A stretch of DNA of 11,317 nt, from NCBI GenBank assembly GCA_050117725.1, contig JASFME010000054.1, positions 1-11,317 on the forward strand. Reading direction: 5' to 3'. A program made the position numbers and the translations under genes. The notes under the pieces are model-generated. The model worked only from the letters and a program-made list of their open reading frames with translations, was not told where the DNA came from and did no database searches. Source of the DNA: JASFJH01 sp050117725 (GTDB taxonomy: Bacteria > Pseudomonadota > Gammaproteobacteria > AKS1). Within the stretch, counting starts at the first letter, position 1; each line of letters starts with the position of its first letter. This document shows, piece by piece, positions 1 through 6,203 of the stretch.

Positions 1-219
1 GGTAGCCTTGCGACCAATTATGAAGATATTAGCCTCGTGCCGGATCAGGCACCCTATTACTCCCTGGCTTCCAGTGTCGTTGAGAGCGATGCGATCAGGT
101 CACTGGGCGCCAGCGATCTGGACGCAATCTTGCAGCGACTCGCCGAGCAGGCCGCACATCGCCATCACCACCTGGCCAAGAACAATGAGAAAACCAAGCT
201 GAAGATCAAGAACCATTAA
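1..219 (+). CDS. C-terminal fragment of an unidentified protein
   Basis: An open frame runs in from the left edge and ends at TAA (217-219), giving 72 visible residues. The frame is open from base 1, so the true start is probably outside the window; an internal ATG at 37 exists but has no clear ribosome binding site. The visible tail has an acidic, mixed N-terminal half, a likely amphipathic helix (around LDAILQRLAEQA), a His-rich patch (HRHHH) and a Lys-rich end (KTKLKIKNH). No signal peptide, membrane segment or motif that I recognise is visible. A terminator-like hairpin follows about 25 nt after the stop, which supports this being a real gene end. I do not recognise the family and assign no function. 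Confidence 0.55.
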   Translation, partial: GSLATNYEDISLVPDQAPYYSLASSVVESDAIRSLGASDLDAILQRLAEQAAHRHHHLAKNNEKTKLKIKNH

Positions 220-244
220 TCGTTCTTGCTTTCCCGGTACAAAC

Positions 245-276
245 AAAGGGTCTGTCTTGGCAGGCCCTTTTTTCTT
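245..276. terminator. Rho-independent terminator, probably bidirectional
   Basis: AAAGGGTCTG (245-254) pairs with CAGGCCCTTT (261-270) around a 6-nt loop, with one G-T wobble, followed by a T run (268-273). Read on the minus strand, the same hairpin is followed by a TTTGTTTGT tail. It lies between the stop of the left-edge gene (219) and the fbaB stop (278), two convergent genes, and so can end transcripts from both sides. Confidence 0.8.
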
Positions 277-277
277 G

Positions 278-1327
278 TCAGGCAATCGTCACTTGATCTG
301 ACAGGTAAACATCCTGAATTGCATGCAATAGCGTGACCCCGTCCTGCATCGGTTTCTGGAAAGCCTTGCGGCCGGATATGAGGCCCATACCACCGGCGCG
401 CTTGTTGATGACCGCGGTACGCACGGCCTGTTGCAGGTCGTTTTTCCCGGAGGCGCCACCGGAGTTGATCATGCCGGTCCTTCCCATGTAACAGCATGCC
501 ACCTGGTAACGCACCAGGTCGATGGGGTGTTCAGTGGTCAGTTCGTCATACACCTTCGGGCTGGTCTTGCCAAAGTCAATTGCTGTGAAGCCACCATTAT
601 TCTGCGCCTGTTTCTGCTTGATGATATCGGCATCGATGGTCGCCGCAAGGTGATTGGCCTGGCCGGTCAAATCCGCAGCGACGTGATAATCCGTTCCCTC
701 TTTTTTGAAGGCACTGTTGCGCAGGTAGGCCCATAATACGGTCACCATGCCCAGTTCGTGTGCATGTTCAAAGGCCTCGCTGATTTCCTGGATCTGGCGG
801 CGCGACTCGGCCGAACCGTAATAGACCGTAGCCCCGACCGCCGCGGCCCCCATATCAAAGGCCTGGTCGACACTGGCAAACAGTGTCTGGTCATAGATAT
901 TCGGGTAGGTGAGTAATTCGTTGTGGTTAATCTTCACGATAAACGGGATCTTGTGTGCATAGTCGCGCGCCACGGCATTGAGTACACCAAGTGTCGAGGC
1001 CACGCCGTTACAACCGCCTTCAATGGCCAGTTCGAGGATGTTCTTCGGATCAAAGTAGGCCGGGTTGGGGGCAAACGAGGCACCGGCAGAATGTTCTACA
1101 CCCTGATCGACGGGCAGTAATGACAGGTAGCCGGTGCCCGCAAGACGGCCATGGTTATAGAATGCGTTGAGATTGCGTAACACAGCCGGCTTGCGGTTTT
1201 TCCTGGAGACGACCCGGTCGATGTAATCGGGGCCCGGCAGGGACAAACCCTGGCTGGGGATCCCGCTACAGCTGTGGGTCAACAGGTCTTCAGCTTCAGG
1301 ACCAAGAAGTTGTTGTATATCTGTCAT
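278..1327 (-). CDS. fbaB: Class I fructose-bisphosphate aldolase (DhnA/FbaB type)
   Basis: This 349-residue cytoplasmic enzyme cleaves fructose-1,6-bisphosphate into glyceraldehyde-3-phosphate and dihydroxyacetone phosphate, or runs in reverse for gluconeogenesis. It uses a Schiff-base lysine rather than a metal. The sequence is a TIM-barrel aldolase of the DhnA family and reads like E. coli FbaB, which is about 350 residues. Visible motifs are VDQGVEHS (73-80), the Schiff-base lysine region ADIIKQK with Lys237 as the likely catalytic residue, and the phosphate-binding segments NSGGASGKND (288-297) and ISGRKAFQKP (317-326). I chose the ATG at 1327 over the in-frame ATG at 1339 because GGAGG sits 5 nt upstream of it and the resulting length and N-terminus fit the family; the longer form would be 353 residues. 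The gene stands alone, with its own promoter and a terminator immediately after the stop. No defects are seen. Confidence 0.95.
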   Translation of the reverse strand: MTDIQQLLGPEAEDLLTHSCSGIPSQGLSLPGPDYIDRVVSRKNRKPAVLRNLNAFYNHGRLAGTGYLSLLPVDQGVEHSAGASFAPNPAYFDPKNILELAIEGGCNGVASTLGVLNAVARDYAHKIPFIVKINHNELLTYPNIYDQTLFASVDQAFDMGAAAVGATVYYGSAESRRQIQEISEAFEHAHELGMVTVLWAYLRNSAFKKEGTDYHVAADLTGQANHLAATIDADIIKQKQAQNNGGFTAIDFGKTSPKVYDELTTEHPIDLVRYQVACCYMGRTGMINSGGASGKNDLQQAVRTAVINKRAGGMGLISGRKAFQKPMQDGVTLLHAIQDVYLSDQVTIA

Positions 1328-1332
1328 GGTAT

Positions 1333-1337
1333 CCTCC
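1333..1337 (-). promoter_or_regulatory. Ribosome binding site deciding the fbaB start
   Basis: GGAGG on the minus strand lies 5 nt upstream of the ATG at 1327. It overlaps the upstream in-frame ATG (1337-1339), so the downstream ATG is preferred. It is the strongest Shine-Dalgarno sequence in the window. Confidence 0.75.
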
Positions 1338-1377
1338 ATCTTTCCCTTGAATTGTGCATGAGGCAGGTGACATTTCT

Positions 1378-1406
1378 ATGATATTTCAGCGCATTTTTTC
1401 AGTCTA
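1378..1406 (-). promoter_or_regulatory. Probable sigma-70 promoter of fbaB
   Basis: On the minus strand, TAGACT (1401-1406, 4 of 6 consensus bases) is followed after exactly 17 nt by TATCAT (1378-1383, 5 of 6). The expected transcription start is about 1371, which gives a leader of some 45 nt containing the GGAGG site. The assignment rests on motif fit only. Confidence 0.5.
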
Positions 1407-1527
1407 ATCCAAAAAACCAATCCCGTGGGGAAATGTTAGCAATATTCATGACCCCGACTCACGGGCTTGCCCGGCCATGACCTTTGCGATTATGGTGATG
1501 ATATTCCTCTTTCCAGGCAGGTGATGT

Positions 1528-3249
1528 ATGCACCTTGATTCGTTCCTGGCCTCAGCCCTGTTGGTGCTTATCGCGACATCGATAGCCGTGGCCCTGTTCA
1601 AACGCCTCGGCCTGGGCTCAGTGCTGGGCCTGCTTGTGGCCGGTATTATCGTCGGCCCGTATTCACCCGGCCCATATGTGACGACACACGTCGAAGACGT
1701 CAGGAATTTCACCGAACTTGGCGTGGTATTACTGCTGTTTCTGATCGGCCTGGAGATACAGCCGAAACGCCTGTGGGCCATGCGGCGCGAGGTATTGGGG
1801 CTGGGTTTACTGCAAATTATTGCGTCAGGTCTGGTACTTGGCCTGTATTTTTCGTTTTTTCAGTCCTCCTGGCAAACCGCAATACTCATCGGTTTTATCT
1901 TTGCCCTGTCTTCCACGGCATTTGTCCTGCAGCTATTACAGGAACGTGGCGAAATTGCCAGCAGGCACGGTTCAACCGCGTTTTCCATCCTGCTCATGCA
2001 GGATATCGCGATTGTGCCGATACTGGCTGTCGTGCCACTGCTGTCAGACAGCGGGGGACTGCCATCCGATATTTCCATGTGGCTCCAGGCCGGGATCATT
2101 ATCGGTATGCTCGTGTTGTTAATCGGCTTTGGCCGATATGTCATCCCGGCTGTATTGCATCTTCTTGCCCATCATCGCAACAAGGAAGGTTTCCTGCTGG
2201 TCGTGATGCTGGCAGTCTTTTTCTCGGCATGGGCCATGCATTTATCCGGCGCATCGATGGCACTGGGCGCCTTCGTTATGGGCATGGCACTCTCGGGCAG
2301 CCGTTACCGCTTGCAGATCCAGGCAGCGATTGAACCTTTCAAAGGCCTGTTCATGGCGCTGTTTTTCGTCGCGGTCGGTATGTCGATTGATATCGGTACC
2401 TTGTCGGGCCGTATGGCGGAACTGGCCCAGCATACGGTCGTGATTGTAGTACTGAAGGTGATTGTGTTGTTTGTGCTGGCCATGATGTTTGGCATCGCAC
2501 GGCATATTGCCGCGCGGGTCGCCTTGTTGCTTTCGCAGGGTGGCGAATTCGGTTTTGTTATTTTTGCCTCGGCCAGGGAACTGAATGTTATTGATGAGAC
2601 GACTTTTATTTATGCAATTGGCATTATCTCGGTCACGATGTTGATCACGCCGTTGCTGGATCGCCTCGGTGAACGTATCGAAAGCCGTGCCAGGGCAAAA
2701 GAAATATCGCATGAAGCATTACAGATCCCTGCCGAGCATGCGCAGAAGCAGAAAGTGATTATTGCCGGTTACGGCCGTGTCGGTCATACCGTGGCAATGC
2801 TGTTACAGACCAGTGATGTACCTTTCGTGGCCATTGACGCTGACCCTGCCCGCGTCGAGCAGGCAAACAATGACGGCGTGCCGGTGTTTTATGGGGATGT
2901 CAGTGACCCGGAGATCCTGACCGGTGCCGGTGTGGAGAATGCAATACTGGTTGTACTGACGATTGATAACAGCGATATGGCAGAACGGGCAGTTTCCCAT
3001 ATCCGGGCACTGTCGCCGAATGTGAGGATTATTTCCCGTGCCCGTGATCTGGAGGCATGTGGCCGACTTCTCGCAGCCGGTGTGTCACAGGCTTACCCCG
3101 AGGCACTTGAGAGCAGTATGCGCCTTGGAGGTATGGCGCTGGAAATGCTCAATATTCCTTCTGAAAACGTCGACATGTTGATGCAGGGAGTGCGTTCCAC
3201 CAACTATGAACTGGTCGCCGAAGAAGCAGAAGAAGAAGCAGAGAAATAA
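1528..3249 (+). CDS. CPA2-family monovalent cation:H+ antiporter with RCK/TrkA-N domain (KefB/KefC-like)
   Basis: This is a 573-residue inner-membrane protein of the KefB/KefC/YbaL type, expected to exchange K+ or Na+ for protons in pH, osmotic or electrophile stress. Residues about 8-380 are a string of roughly a dozen hydrophobic segments, the Na+/H+ exchanger fold. Conserved patches include FLIGLEIQP (71-79), ALSSTAFVLQLLQERGE (126-142), LLMQDIAIVP (155-164, with the ion-pathway Gln158-Asp159 pair) and SQGGEFGFV (336-344). Residues about 408-525 form a Rossmann TrkA-N domain starting KVIIAGYGRVGH (GxGxxG at 414-419) with an acidic residue at the end of the second strand (IDAD, 436-439), consistent with NAD(H) or nucleotide binding. 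The protein ends in an acidic Glu/Ala tail. AGG/AGGTGA lies just upstream of the ATG. No KefF/KefG-type quinone reductase gene is adjacent, so glutathione-adduct gating as in E. coli KefB/C is not shown. Exact substrate unknown; family assignment is firm. Confidence 0.9.
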   Translation: MHLDSFLASALLVLIATSIAVALFKRLGLGSVLGLLVAGIIVGPYSPGPYVTTHVEDVRNFTELGVVLLLFLIGLEIQPKRLWAMRREVLGLGLLQIIASGLVLGLYFSFFQSSWQTAILIGFIFALSSTAFVLQLLQERGEIASRHGSTAFSILLMQDIAIVPILAVVPLLSDSGGLPSDISMWLQAGIIIGMLVLLIGFGRYVIPAVLHLLAHHRNKEGFLLVVMLAVFFSAWAMHLSGASMALGAFVMGMALSGSRYRLQIQAAIEPFKGLFMALFFVAVGMSIDIGTLSGRMAELAQHTVVIVVLKVIVLFVLAMMFGIARHIAARVALLLSQGGEFGFVIFASARELNVIDETTFIYAIGIISVTMLITPLLDRLGERIESRARAKEISHEALQIPAEHAQKQKVIIAGYGRVGHTVAMLLQTSDVPFVAIDADPARVEQANNDGVPVFYGDVSDPEILTGAGVENAILVVLTIDNSDMAERAVSHIRALSPNVRIISRARDLEACGRLLAAGVSQAYPEALESSMRLGGMALEMLNIPSENVDMLMQGVRSTNYELVAEEAEEEAEK

Positions 3250-3258
3250 CGAAAAGAA

Positions 3259-3345
3259 TGGTACCGGGGGCCGGACTCGAACCGGCACAGTGTTGCCACC
3301 GGGGGATTTTGAATCCCCTGCGTCTACCAATTTCGCCACCCCGGC
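3259..3345 (-). tRNA. tRNA-Leu (anticodon CAA, reads UUG)
   Basis: The minus strand folds into a class II tRNA. The acceptor stem GCCGGGG (from 3345) pairs with CCCCGGT (3263-3269, one G-U). The D arm carries AAATTGGTAGACGC. The anticodon stem GGGGA/TCCCC encloses the loop TTCAAAA, placing anticodon CAA at 3309-3311. A long variable arm follows, then the T arm GCCGG-TTCGAGT-CCGGC, discriminator A and an encoded CCA (3259-3261). The long variable arm and close likeness to E. coli tRNA-Leu(CAA) fix the identity. Its 3' end lies 9 nt from the stop codon of the convergent antiporter gene. No clear terminator hairpin follows, so read-through would be antisense to that gene. Confidence 0.97.
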
Positions 3346-3359
3346 AAATTGGAAGGCGT

Positions 3360-3387
3360 AGTGTAGCGGATTTTGCGTGGTTCTCAA
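3360..3387 (-). promoter_or_regulatory. Promoter of the tRNA-Leu gene
   Basis: On the minus strand, TTGAGA (3382-3387) is separated by 16 nt from TACACT (3360-3365), followed by a GC-containing discriminator (ACGCC) typical of stable-RNA promoters. Predicted transcription would begin about 3353, a few nt before the mature tRNA 5' end at 3345. Confidence 0.65.
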
Positions 3388-3426
3388 TGCCTGAATGGCC
3401 GGCAGGGCCCGATAATTGTCTTCATC

Positions 3427-3435
3427 TGCTAGAAT
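3427..3435 (+). promoter_or_regulatory. Extended -10 promoter of queA, leaderless geometry
   Basis: TGCTAGAAT is an extended -10 (TGn followed by TAGAAT, 5 of 6 consensus bases). It ends only 8 nt before the queA ATG at 3444, so transcription would start at or next to the start codon. No Shine-Dalgarno sequence is present. A second -10-like box, GATAAT (3411-3416), could give a leader of about 20 nt instead. No good -35 is seen for either. Confidence 0.45.
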
Positions 3436-3443
3436 CGCGCCCC

Positions 3444-4475
3444 ATGCGCCGCACAGATTTCGATTTCGAACTGCCCGAACGCCTCATAGCGCAGGCACCG
3501 TTGCCCGACCGCGCCGCAAGCCGCCTGCTTGTGCTGGAGGGCGATACGGGGGCGCTCGCTGATCGGCAATTCAGCGATCTGCCGTCGCTGTTGCGGCCTG
3601 ACGACCTGCTCGTGTTCAACAACACGCGCGTGATACCGGCGCGCCTGTTCGGCCATAAGCAGACCGGTGGCAGGGTCGAGGTGCTGGTCGAACGCGTGCT
3701 CGATGATCAGACCGTGCTCGCCCATGTTCGCGCCAGCAAGTCACCGAAGCCCGGCAGCATTATCGAACTAGAGGGTGGCTTCAGTGTGGTCATGCGTGGC
3801 CGGCAGGGGGAGTTGTTTGAACTGGTTTTGCAGGACAGCGAACGGCCATTCCTGGAGCTGCTCGAACAGCATGGCCGCATGCCGTTGCCGCCGTATATCG
3901 AACGCGAGGCCGGCGAGGCCGATGCCGAGCGTTACCAGACCGTGTATGCGAAAACCACCGGTGCGGTCGCGGCGCCGACCGCCGGCCTGCATTTCGATGC
4001 CGCGATGCTGGCGCGGCTCGATGCCATGGGTATCCGGCGTTGCGAGGTGACACTGCATGTCGGCGCCGGCACCTTTCAGCCCGTGCGCGCCGATGAACTC
4101 AAGGATCACCATATGCACAGCGAGTGGCTCGAGGTCAGCGACGACGTCGTGAACGCCGTGCATGAATGCCGGGCACGGGGCGGCCGGGTCGTGGCCGTGG
4201 GTACCACGAGTGTACGTGCGCTCGAGGCGGCCGCGCGGGAAGGGGAACTCGCGCCGTACCGCGGCGAGACGGATATCTTTATCTATCCCGGCTACCGCTT
4301 TAAGGTCGTCGATGCGATGCTGACCAATTTCCACTTGCCCGAATCAACACTTATCATGCTGGTCAGCGCATTTGCCGGCCGCGAGCACGTACTGGCGGCC
4401 TATCGGCATGCGGTCGAACATGAATACCGGTTTTTCAGTTACGGTGACGCGATGTTCGTTACCAGACGGAAATAG
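3444..4475 (+). CDS. queA: S-adenosylmethionine:tRNA ribosyltransferase-isomerase
   Basis: This 343-residue cytoplasmic enzyme transfers and isomerises the ribosyl group of S-adenosylmethionine onto preQ1-modified tRNA, making epoxyqueuosine at the wobble position, the penultimate step of queuosine synthesis. Family signatures are clear: MRRTDFDFELPERLIAQ at the start, LLVFNNTRVIPARLFG (55-70), GAVAAPTAGLHF (173-184), HVGAGTFQPV (205-214), the TNFHLPEST segment (294-302) and FSYGDAM (331-337). The length is normal. The open frame extends upstream to 3258, but that extension runs through the tRNA-Leu gene on the other strand; the ATG at 3444 matches the conserved family N-terminus and follows a -10-like box. 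tgt, whose product acts one step earlier on the same tRNA base, is 121 nt downstream and probably cotranscribed, with a long palindrome between them. Confidence 0.96.
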   Translation: MRRTDFDFELPERLIAQAPLPDRAASRLLVLEGDTGALADRQFSDLPSLLRPDDLLVFNNTRVIPARLFGHKQTGGRVEVLVERVLDDQTVLAHVRASKSPKPGSIIELEGGFSVVMRGRQGELFELVLQDSERPFLELLEQHGRMPLPPYIEREAGEADAERYQTVYAKTTGAVAAPTAGLHFDAAMLARLDAMGIRRCEVTLHVGAGTFQPVRADELKDHHMHSEWLEVSDDVVNAVHECRARGGRVVAVGTTSVRALEAAAREGELAPYRGETDIFIYPGYRFKVVDAMLTNFHLPESTLIMLVSAFAGREHVLAAYRHAVEHEYRFFSYGDAMFVTRRK

Positions 4476-4492
4476 TCAAACATGGAAAATCT

Positions 4493-4580
4493 AACGCAAA
4501 AACGCAAAGACGCGGAGTTCGCAAAGCAACAATAATTATGTATTGCCTTTGCGTCCTTCGCGCCTCTGCGCCTTTGTGTT
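4493..4580. repeat. Long imperfect palindrome built from GCAAAG-type units (queA-tgt intergenic)
   Basis: The left arm (4493-4526) and the reverse complement of the right arm (4547-4580) match at about 26 of 34 positions by eye. Between them, CAATA (4530-4534) pairs with TATTG (4541-4545) around ATTATG, so the whole 88 nt can form one long hairpin or cruciform. Each arm is itself a row of 8-9 nt units: AACGCAAA, AACGCAAAG, ACGCGGAG, TTCGCAAAG on the left and CCTTTGCGT, CCTTCGCG, CCTCTGCG, CCTTTGTG on the right. It fills nearly the whole gap between the queA stop and tgt. There is no T run, so it is not a classical terminator. Confidence 0.85.
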
Positions 4581-4596
4581 GGGTTCTTAAATTTAT

Positions 4597-5718
4597 ATGA
4601 CAATGAAATTTGATTTGATTAAAACAGACGGTGCGGCGCGGCGCGGGCAACTGGGCTTTGCGCGCGGCACGGTGCAAACCCCGGCATTCATGCCGGTCGG
4701 CACCTATGGCACGGTCAAGGCGATGACACCGGAAGAACTGCGTGAGGTCGGTGCCGAAATCATTCTCGGCAATACCTTCCATCTCATGTTGCGGCCCGGC
4801 ACGGAGATCATCAGCAAGCACGGCGACCTGCATGACTTCATGCAATGGTCCGGGCCGATCCTGACCGATTCGGGCGGTTTCCAGGTGTGGAGCCTCGGCA
4901 AACTGCGCAAGATCACGGAACAGGGTGTGCATTTCCAGTCTCCCGTCGATGGCCGCAAGGTATTCATGGGACCGGAGGAATCGATGGCCGTGCAGCATGC
5001 ACTCGGCTCTGACATCGTCATGATCTTCGATGAATGCACGCCGTACCCGGCCACCGAGGACGAGGCGCGGGCCTCGATGGAACTATCGCTGCGCTGGGCG
5101 GCACGCAGCAAGCAGGCGCACGCGGATAATCCATCGGCCCTGTTCGGCATCGTGCAGGGGGGCATGTACCCGCATTTGCGTACAGAGTCGCTGCAGGGTC
5201 TCATCGACATCGGTTTTGACGGCTATGCGCTGGGCGGCCTGTCGGTCGGCGAGCCGAAGGAGGAAATGCTTGCCGTGCTCGAACACACCGCACCGCAATT
5301 GCCGGCCGGACGGCCGCGCTACCTCATGGGCGTGGGCACGCCGCTCGATATCGTCGAGGGTGTGTGTCGTGGTGTCGACATGTTCGATTGCGTCATGCCG
5401 ACCCGCAATGCCCGCAATGGCCACCTGTTCACGAGCGAGGGCATCATCAAGATCCGCAATGCACGCTTCAGGGATGATACCGGGCCACTCGACCCGGTCT
5501 GCGACTGCTATACCTGTCGCCACTACAGCCGTGCCTACCTGCACCATCTCGAACGGGCCAACGAGATCCTCGGTGCGCGGCTTAATACAATTCATAATCT
5601 CTATTATTATCAACAACTCATGCGCGATCTGCGCACCGCGATCGAGGCCGGGGAACTGGTGAAGTTTGCCACGGATTTCCGCAACCGGCACGCACAGGTG
5701 CAGCCGGCTGTGTCATAA
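4597..5718 (+). CDS. tgt: tRNA-guanine(34) transglycosylase
   Basis: This 373-residue cytoplasmic TIM-barrel enzyme swaps guanine 34 for preQ1 in tRNAs with GUN anticodons (Asp, Asn, His, Tyr), committing them to queuosine. Sequence support: FMPVGTYGTVKAMTPEE near the N-terminus, GPILTDSGGFQV with general-acid/base Asp91, IFDECTPYP (143-151), GGLSVGEP (213-220), DMFDCVMPTRNARNG with nucleophile Asp264 and tRNA-binding residues after it, and the zinc site C-x-C-xx-C (Cys302, Cys304, Cys307) with His333. Length matches E. coli Tgt. Two starts are possible, 4597 (MTMKF) and 4603 (MKF, closest to the E. coli N-terminus); neither has a Shine-Dalgarno sequence. The gene ends in tandem stops TAA TAG. 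Its position between queA and yajC is the standard gammaproteobacterial order. Confidence 0.97.
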   Translation: MTMKFDLIKTDGAARRGQLGFARGTVQTPAFMPVGTYGTVKAMTPEELREVGAEIILGNTFHLMLRPGTEIISKHGDLHDFMQWSGPILTDSGGFQVWSLGKLRKITEQGVHFQSPVDGRKVFMGPEESMAVQHALGSDIVMIFDECTPYPATEDEARASMELSLRWAARSKQAHADNPSALFGIVQGGMYPHLRTESLQGLIDIGFDGYALGGLSVGEPKEEMLAVLEHTAPQLPAGRPRYLMGVGTPLDIVEGVCRGVDMFDCVMPTRNARNGHLFTSEGIIKIRNARFRDDTGPLDPVCDCYTCRHYSRAYLHHLERANEILGARLNTIHNLYYYQQLMRDLRTAIEAGELVKFATDFRNRHAQVQPAVS

Positions 5719-5753
5719 TAGGCACCCGAGCAGGGTCAATAACATCTATATAT

Positions 5754-5764
5754 AAGGAAAAGGG
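5754..5764 (+). promoter_or_regulatory. Ribosome binding site of yajC
   Basis: A purine-rich AAGGAAAAGGG lies 7 nt upstream of the yajC ATG (5772). It is the only good Shine-Dalgarno sequence in the queA-to-secDF run; the other genes there lack one. Confidence 0.65.
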
Positions 5765-5771
5765 TTAATCC

Positions 5772-6116
5772 ATGAGCTTTTTTATTTCCGACGCAATGGC
5801 AGAAGGTGCCGCGGCTGGTGCAGAGGGCGGCAGCCCGATAGGCAGCCTGTTTTTCATGCTGGTGATCTTCGCCGTATTCTATTTCATGCTGATCCGGCCG
5901 CAGGCCAAACGCGCCAAGGAACACAAGAAAATGACCGAAGGCCTGCAAAAGGGCGACGAGGTCATCACCAATGGTGGTGTGCTGGGCAAGATCACCGGTA
6001 TTGCTGACGATTACCTGACGGTGCAGATCGCTGATAACGTGGAAGTGAAGCTGCAGCGCGGTGCGATTGCCACCTTGTTACCCAAAGGTACGGTCAAGGA
6101 AAGCAGCAAGGGCTGA
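5772..6116 (+). CDS. yajC: Sec translocon accessory protein YajC
   Basis: This 114-residue single-span inner-membrane protein associates with SecD and SecF in the SecDF-YajC complex and with the SecYEG holotranslocon. A short Ala/Gly-rich N-terminus (SDAMAEGAAAGAEGG) precedes one hydrophobic segment at about 24-41, then the family hallmark LIRPQAKRAKEH (40-51) and a small soluble cytoplasmic domain containing GDEVITNGGVLGKI (61-74). Size and motif order match E. coli YajC (110 residues). It follows tgt by 53 nt with its own strong ribosome binding site and precedes the SecDF gene by 87 nt, so the three genes are likely one transcript. YajC is usually dispensable in E. coli. Confidence 0.96.
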   Translation: MSFFISDAMAEGAAAGAEGGSPIGSLFFMLVIFAVFYFMLIRPQAKRAKEHKKMTEGLQKGDEVITNGGVLGKITGIADDYLTVQIADNVEVKLQRGAIATLLPKGTVKESSKG

Positions 6117-6136
6117 TAGACATAACAATAACCTGA

Positions 6137-6158
6137 CCGGGGCCACGCAAGGCCCCGG
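6137..6158 (+). repeat. Perfect GC-rich hairpin between yajC and secDF
   Basis: CCGGGGCC (6137-6144) and GGCCCCGG (6151-6158) form a perfect 8-bp stem around the loop ACGCAA. No T run follows, so it is more likely an mRNA-stabilising or partially attenuating intercistronic hairpin than a full terminator. Confidence 0.7.
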
Positions 6159-6203
6159 CATGCGTTTAACAACTCATCACAACGTTTAATAAACAATAAT
6201 GCC

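Larger units (their letters stand above)
1328..1527. other. Divergent intergenic region, fbaB / antiporter
   Basis: This 200-nt region is the longest gene-free stretch. Besides the fbaB promoter and ribosome binding site it holds a short palindrome, CGGGC-tt-GCCCG (1462-1473), and a directly repeated CATGACC (1447-1453 and 1476-1482). For the antiporter, TTGCCC plus TATGGT at 18-nt spacing just upstream is a weak promoter candidate only. No small gene or riboswitch-like fold is evident. Confidence 0.5.

Noticed and set aside
1528..3249. Antiporter as a glutathione-gated Kef system
   Set aside because: No KefF/KefG partner gene is adjacent and the glutathione-binding residues cannot be confirmed by eye, so only the wider CPA2 family is called.
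3259..3345. tRNA-Leu as an attachment site of an integrated element
   Set aside because: Neighbouring genes are core genes, and no integrase gene or repeated tRNA 3' end is visible in the window.
3258..3443. Upstream extension of the queA frame to an ATG at 3258
   Set aside because: The added 62 codons translate the antisense of the tRNA-Leu gene and the divergent promoter region. They match nothing in QueA, whose conserved N-terminus begins at 3444.
4493..4580. Palindrome read as a CRISPR fragment or a rho-independent terminator
   Set aside because: Units are 8-9 nt with no unique spacers, so it is not CRISPR. There is no T run after the stem, so it is not a standard terminator.
5083..5691. 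202-codon minus-strand frame and the 210-codon plus-strand frame over the same region
   Set aside because: Both lie inside tgt, which is intact with catalytic and zinc residues. The alternative translations are Arg/Ala-rich and have no recognisable motif.
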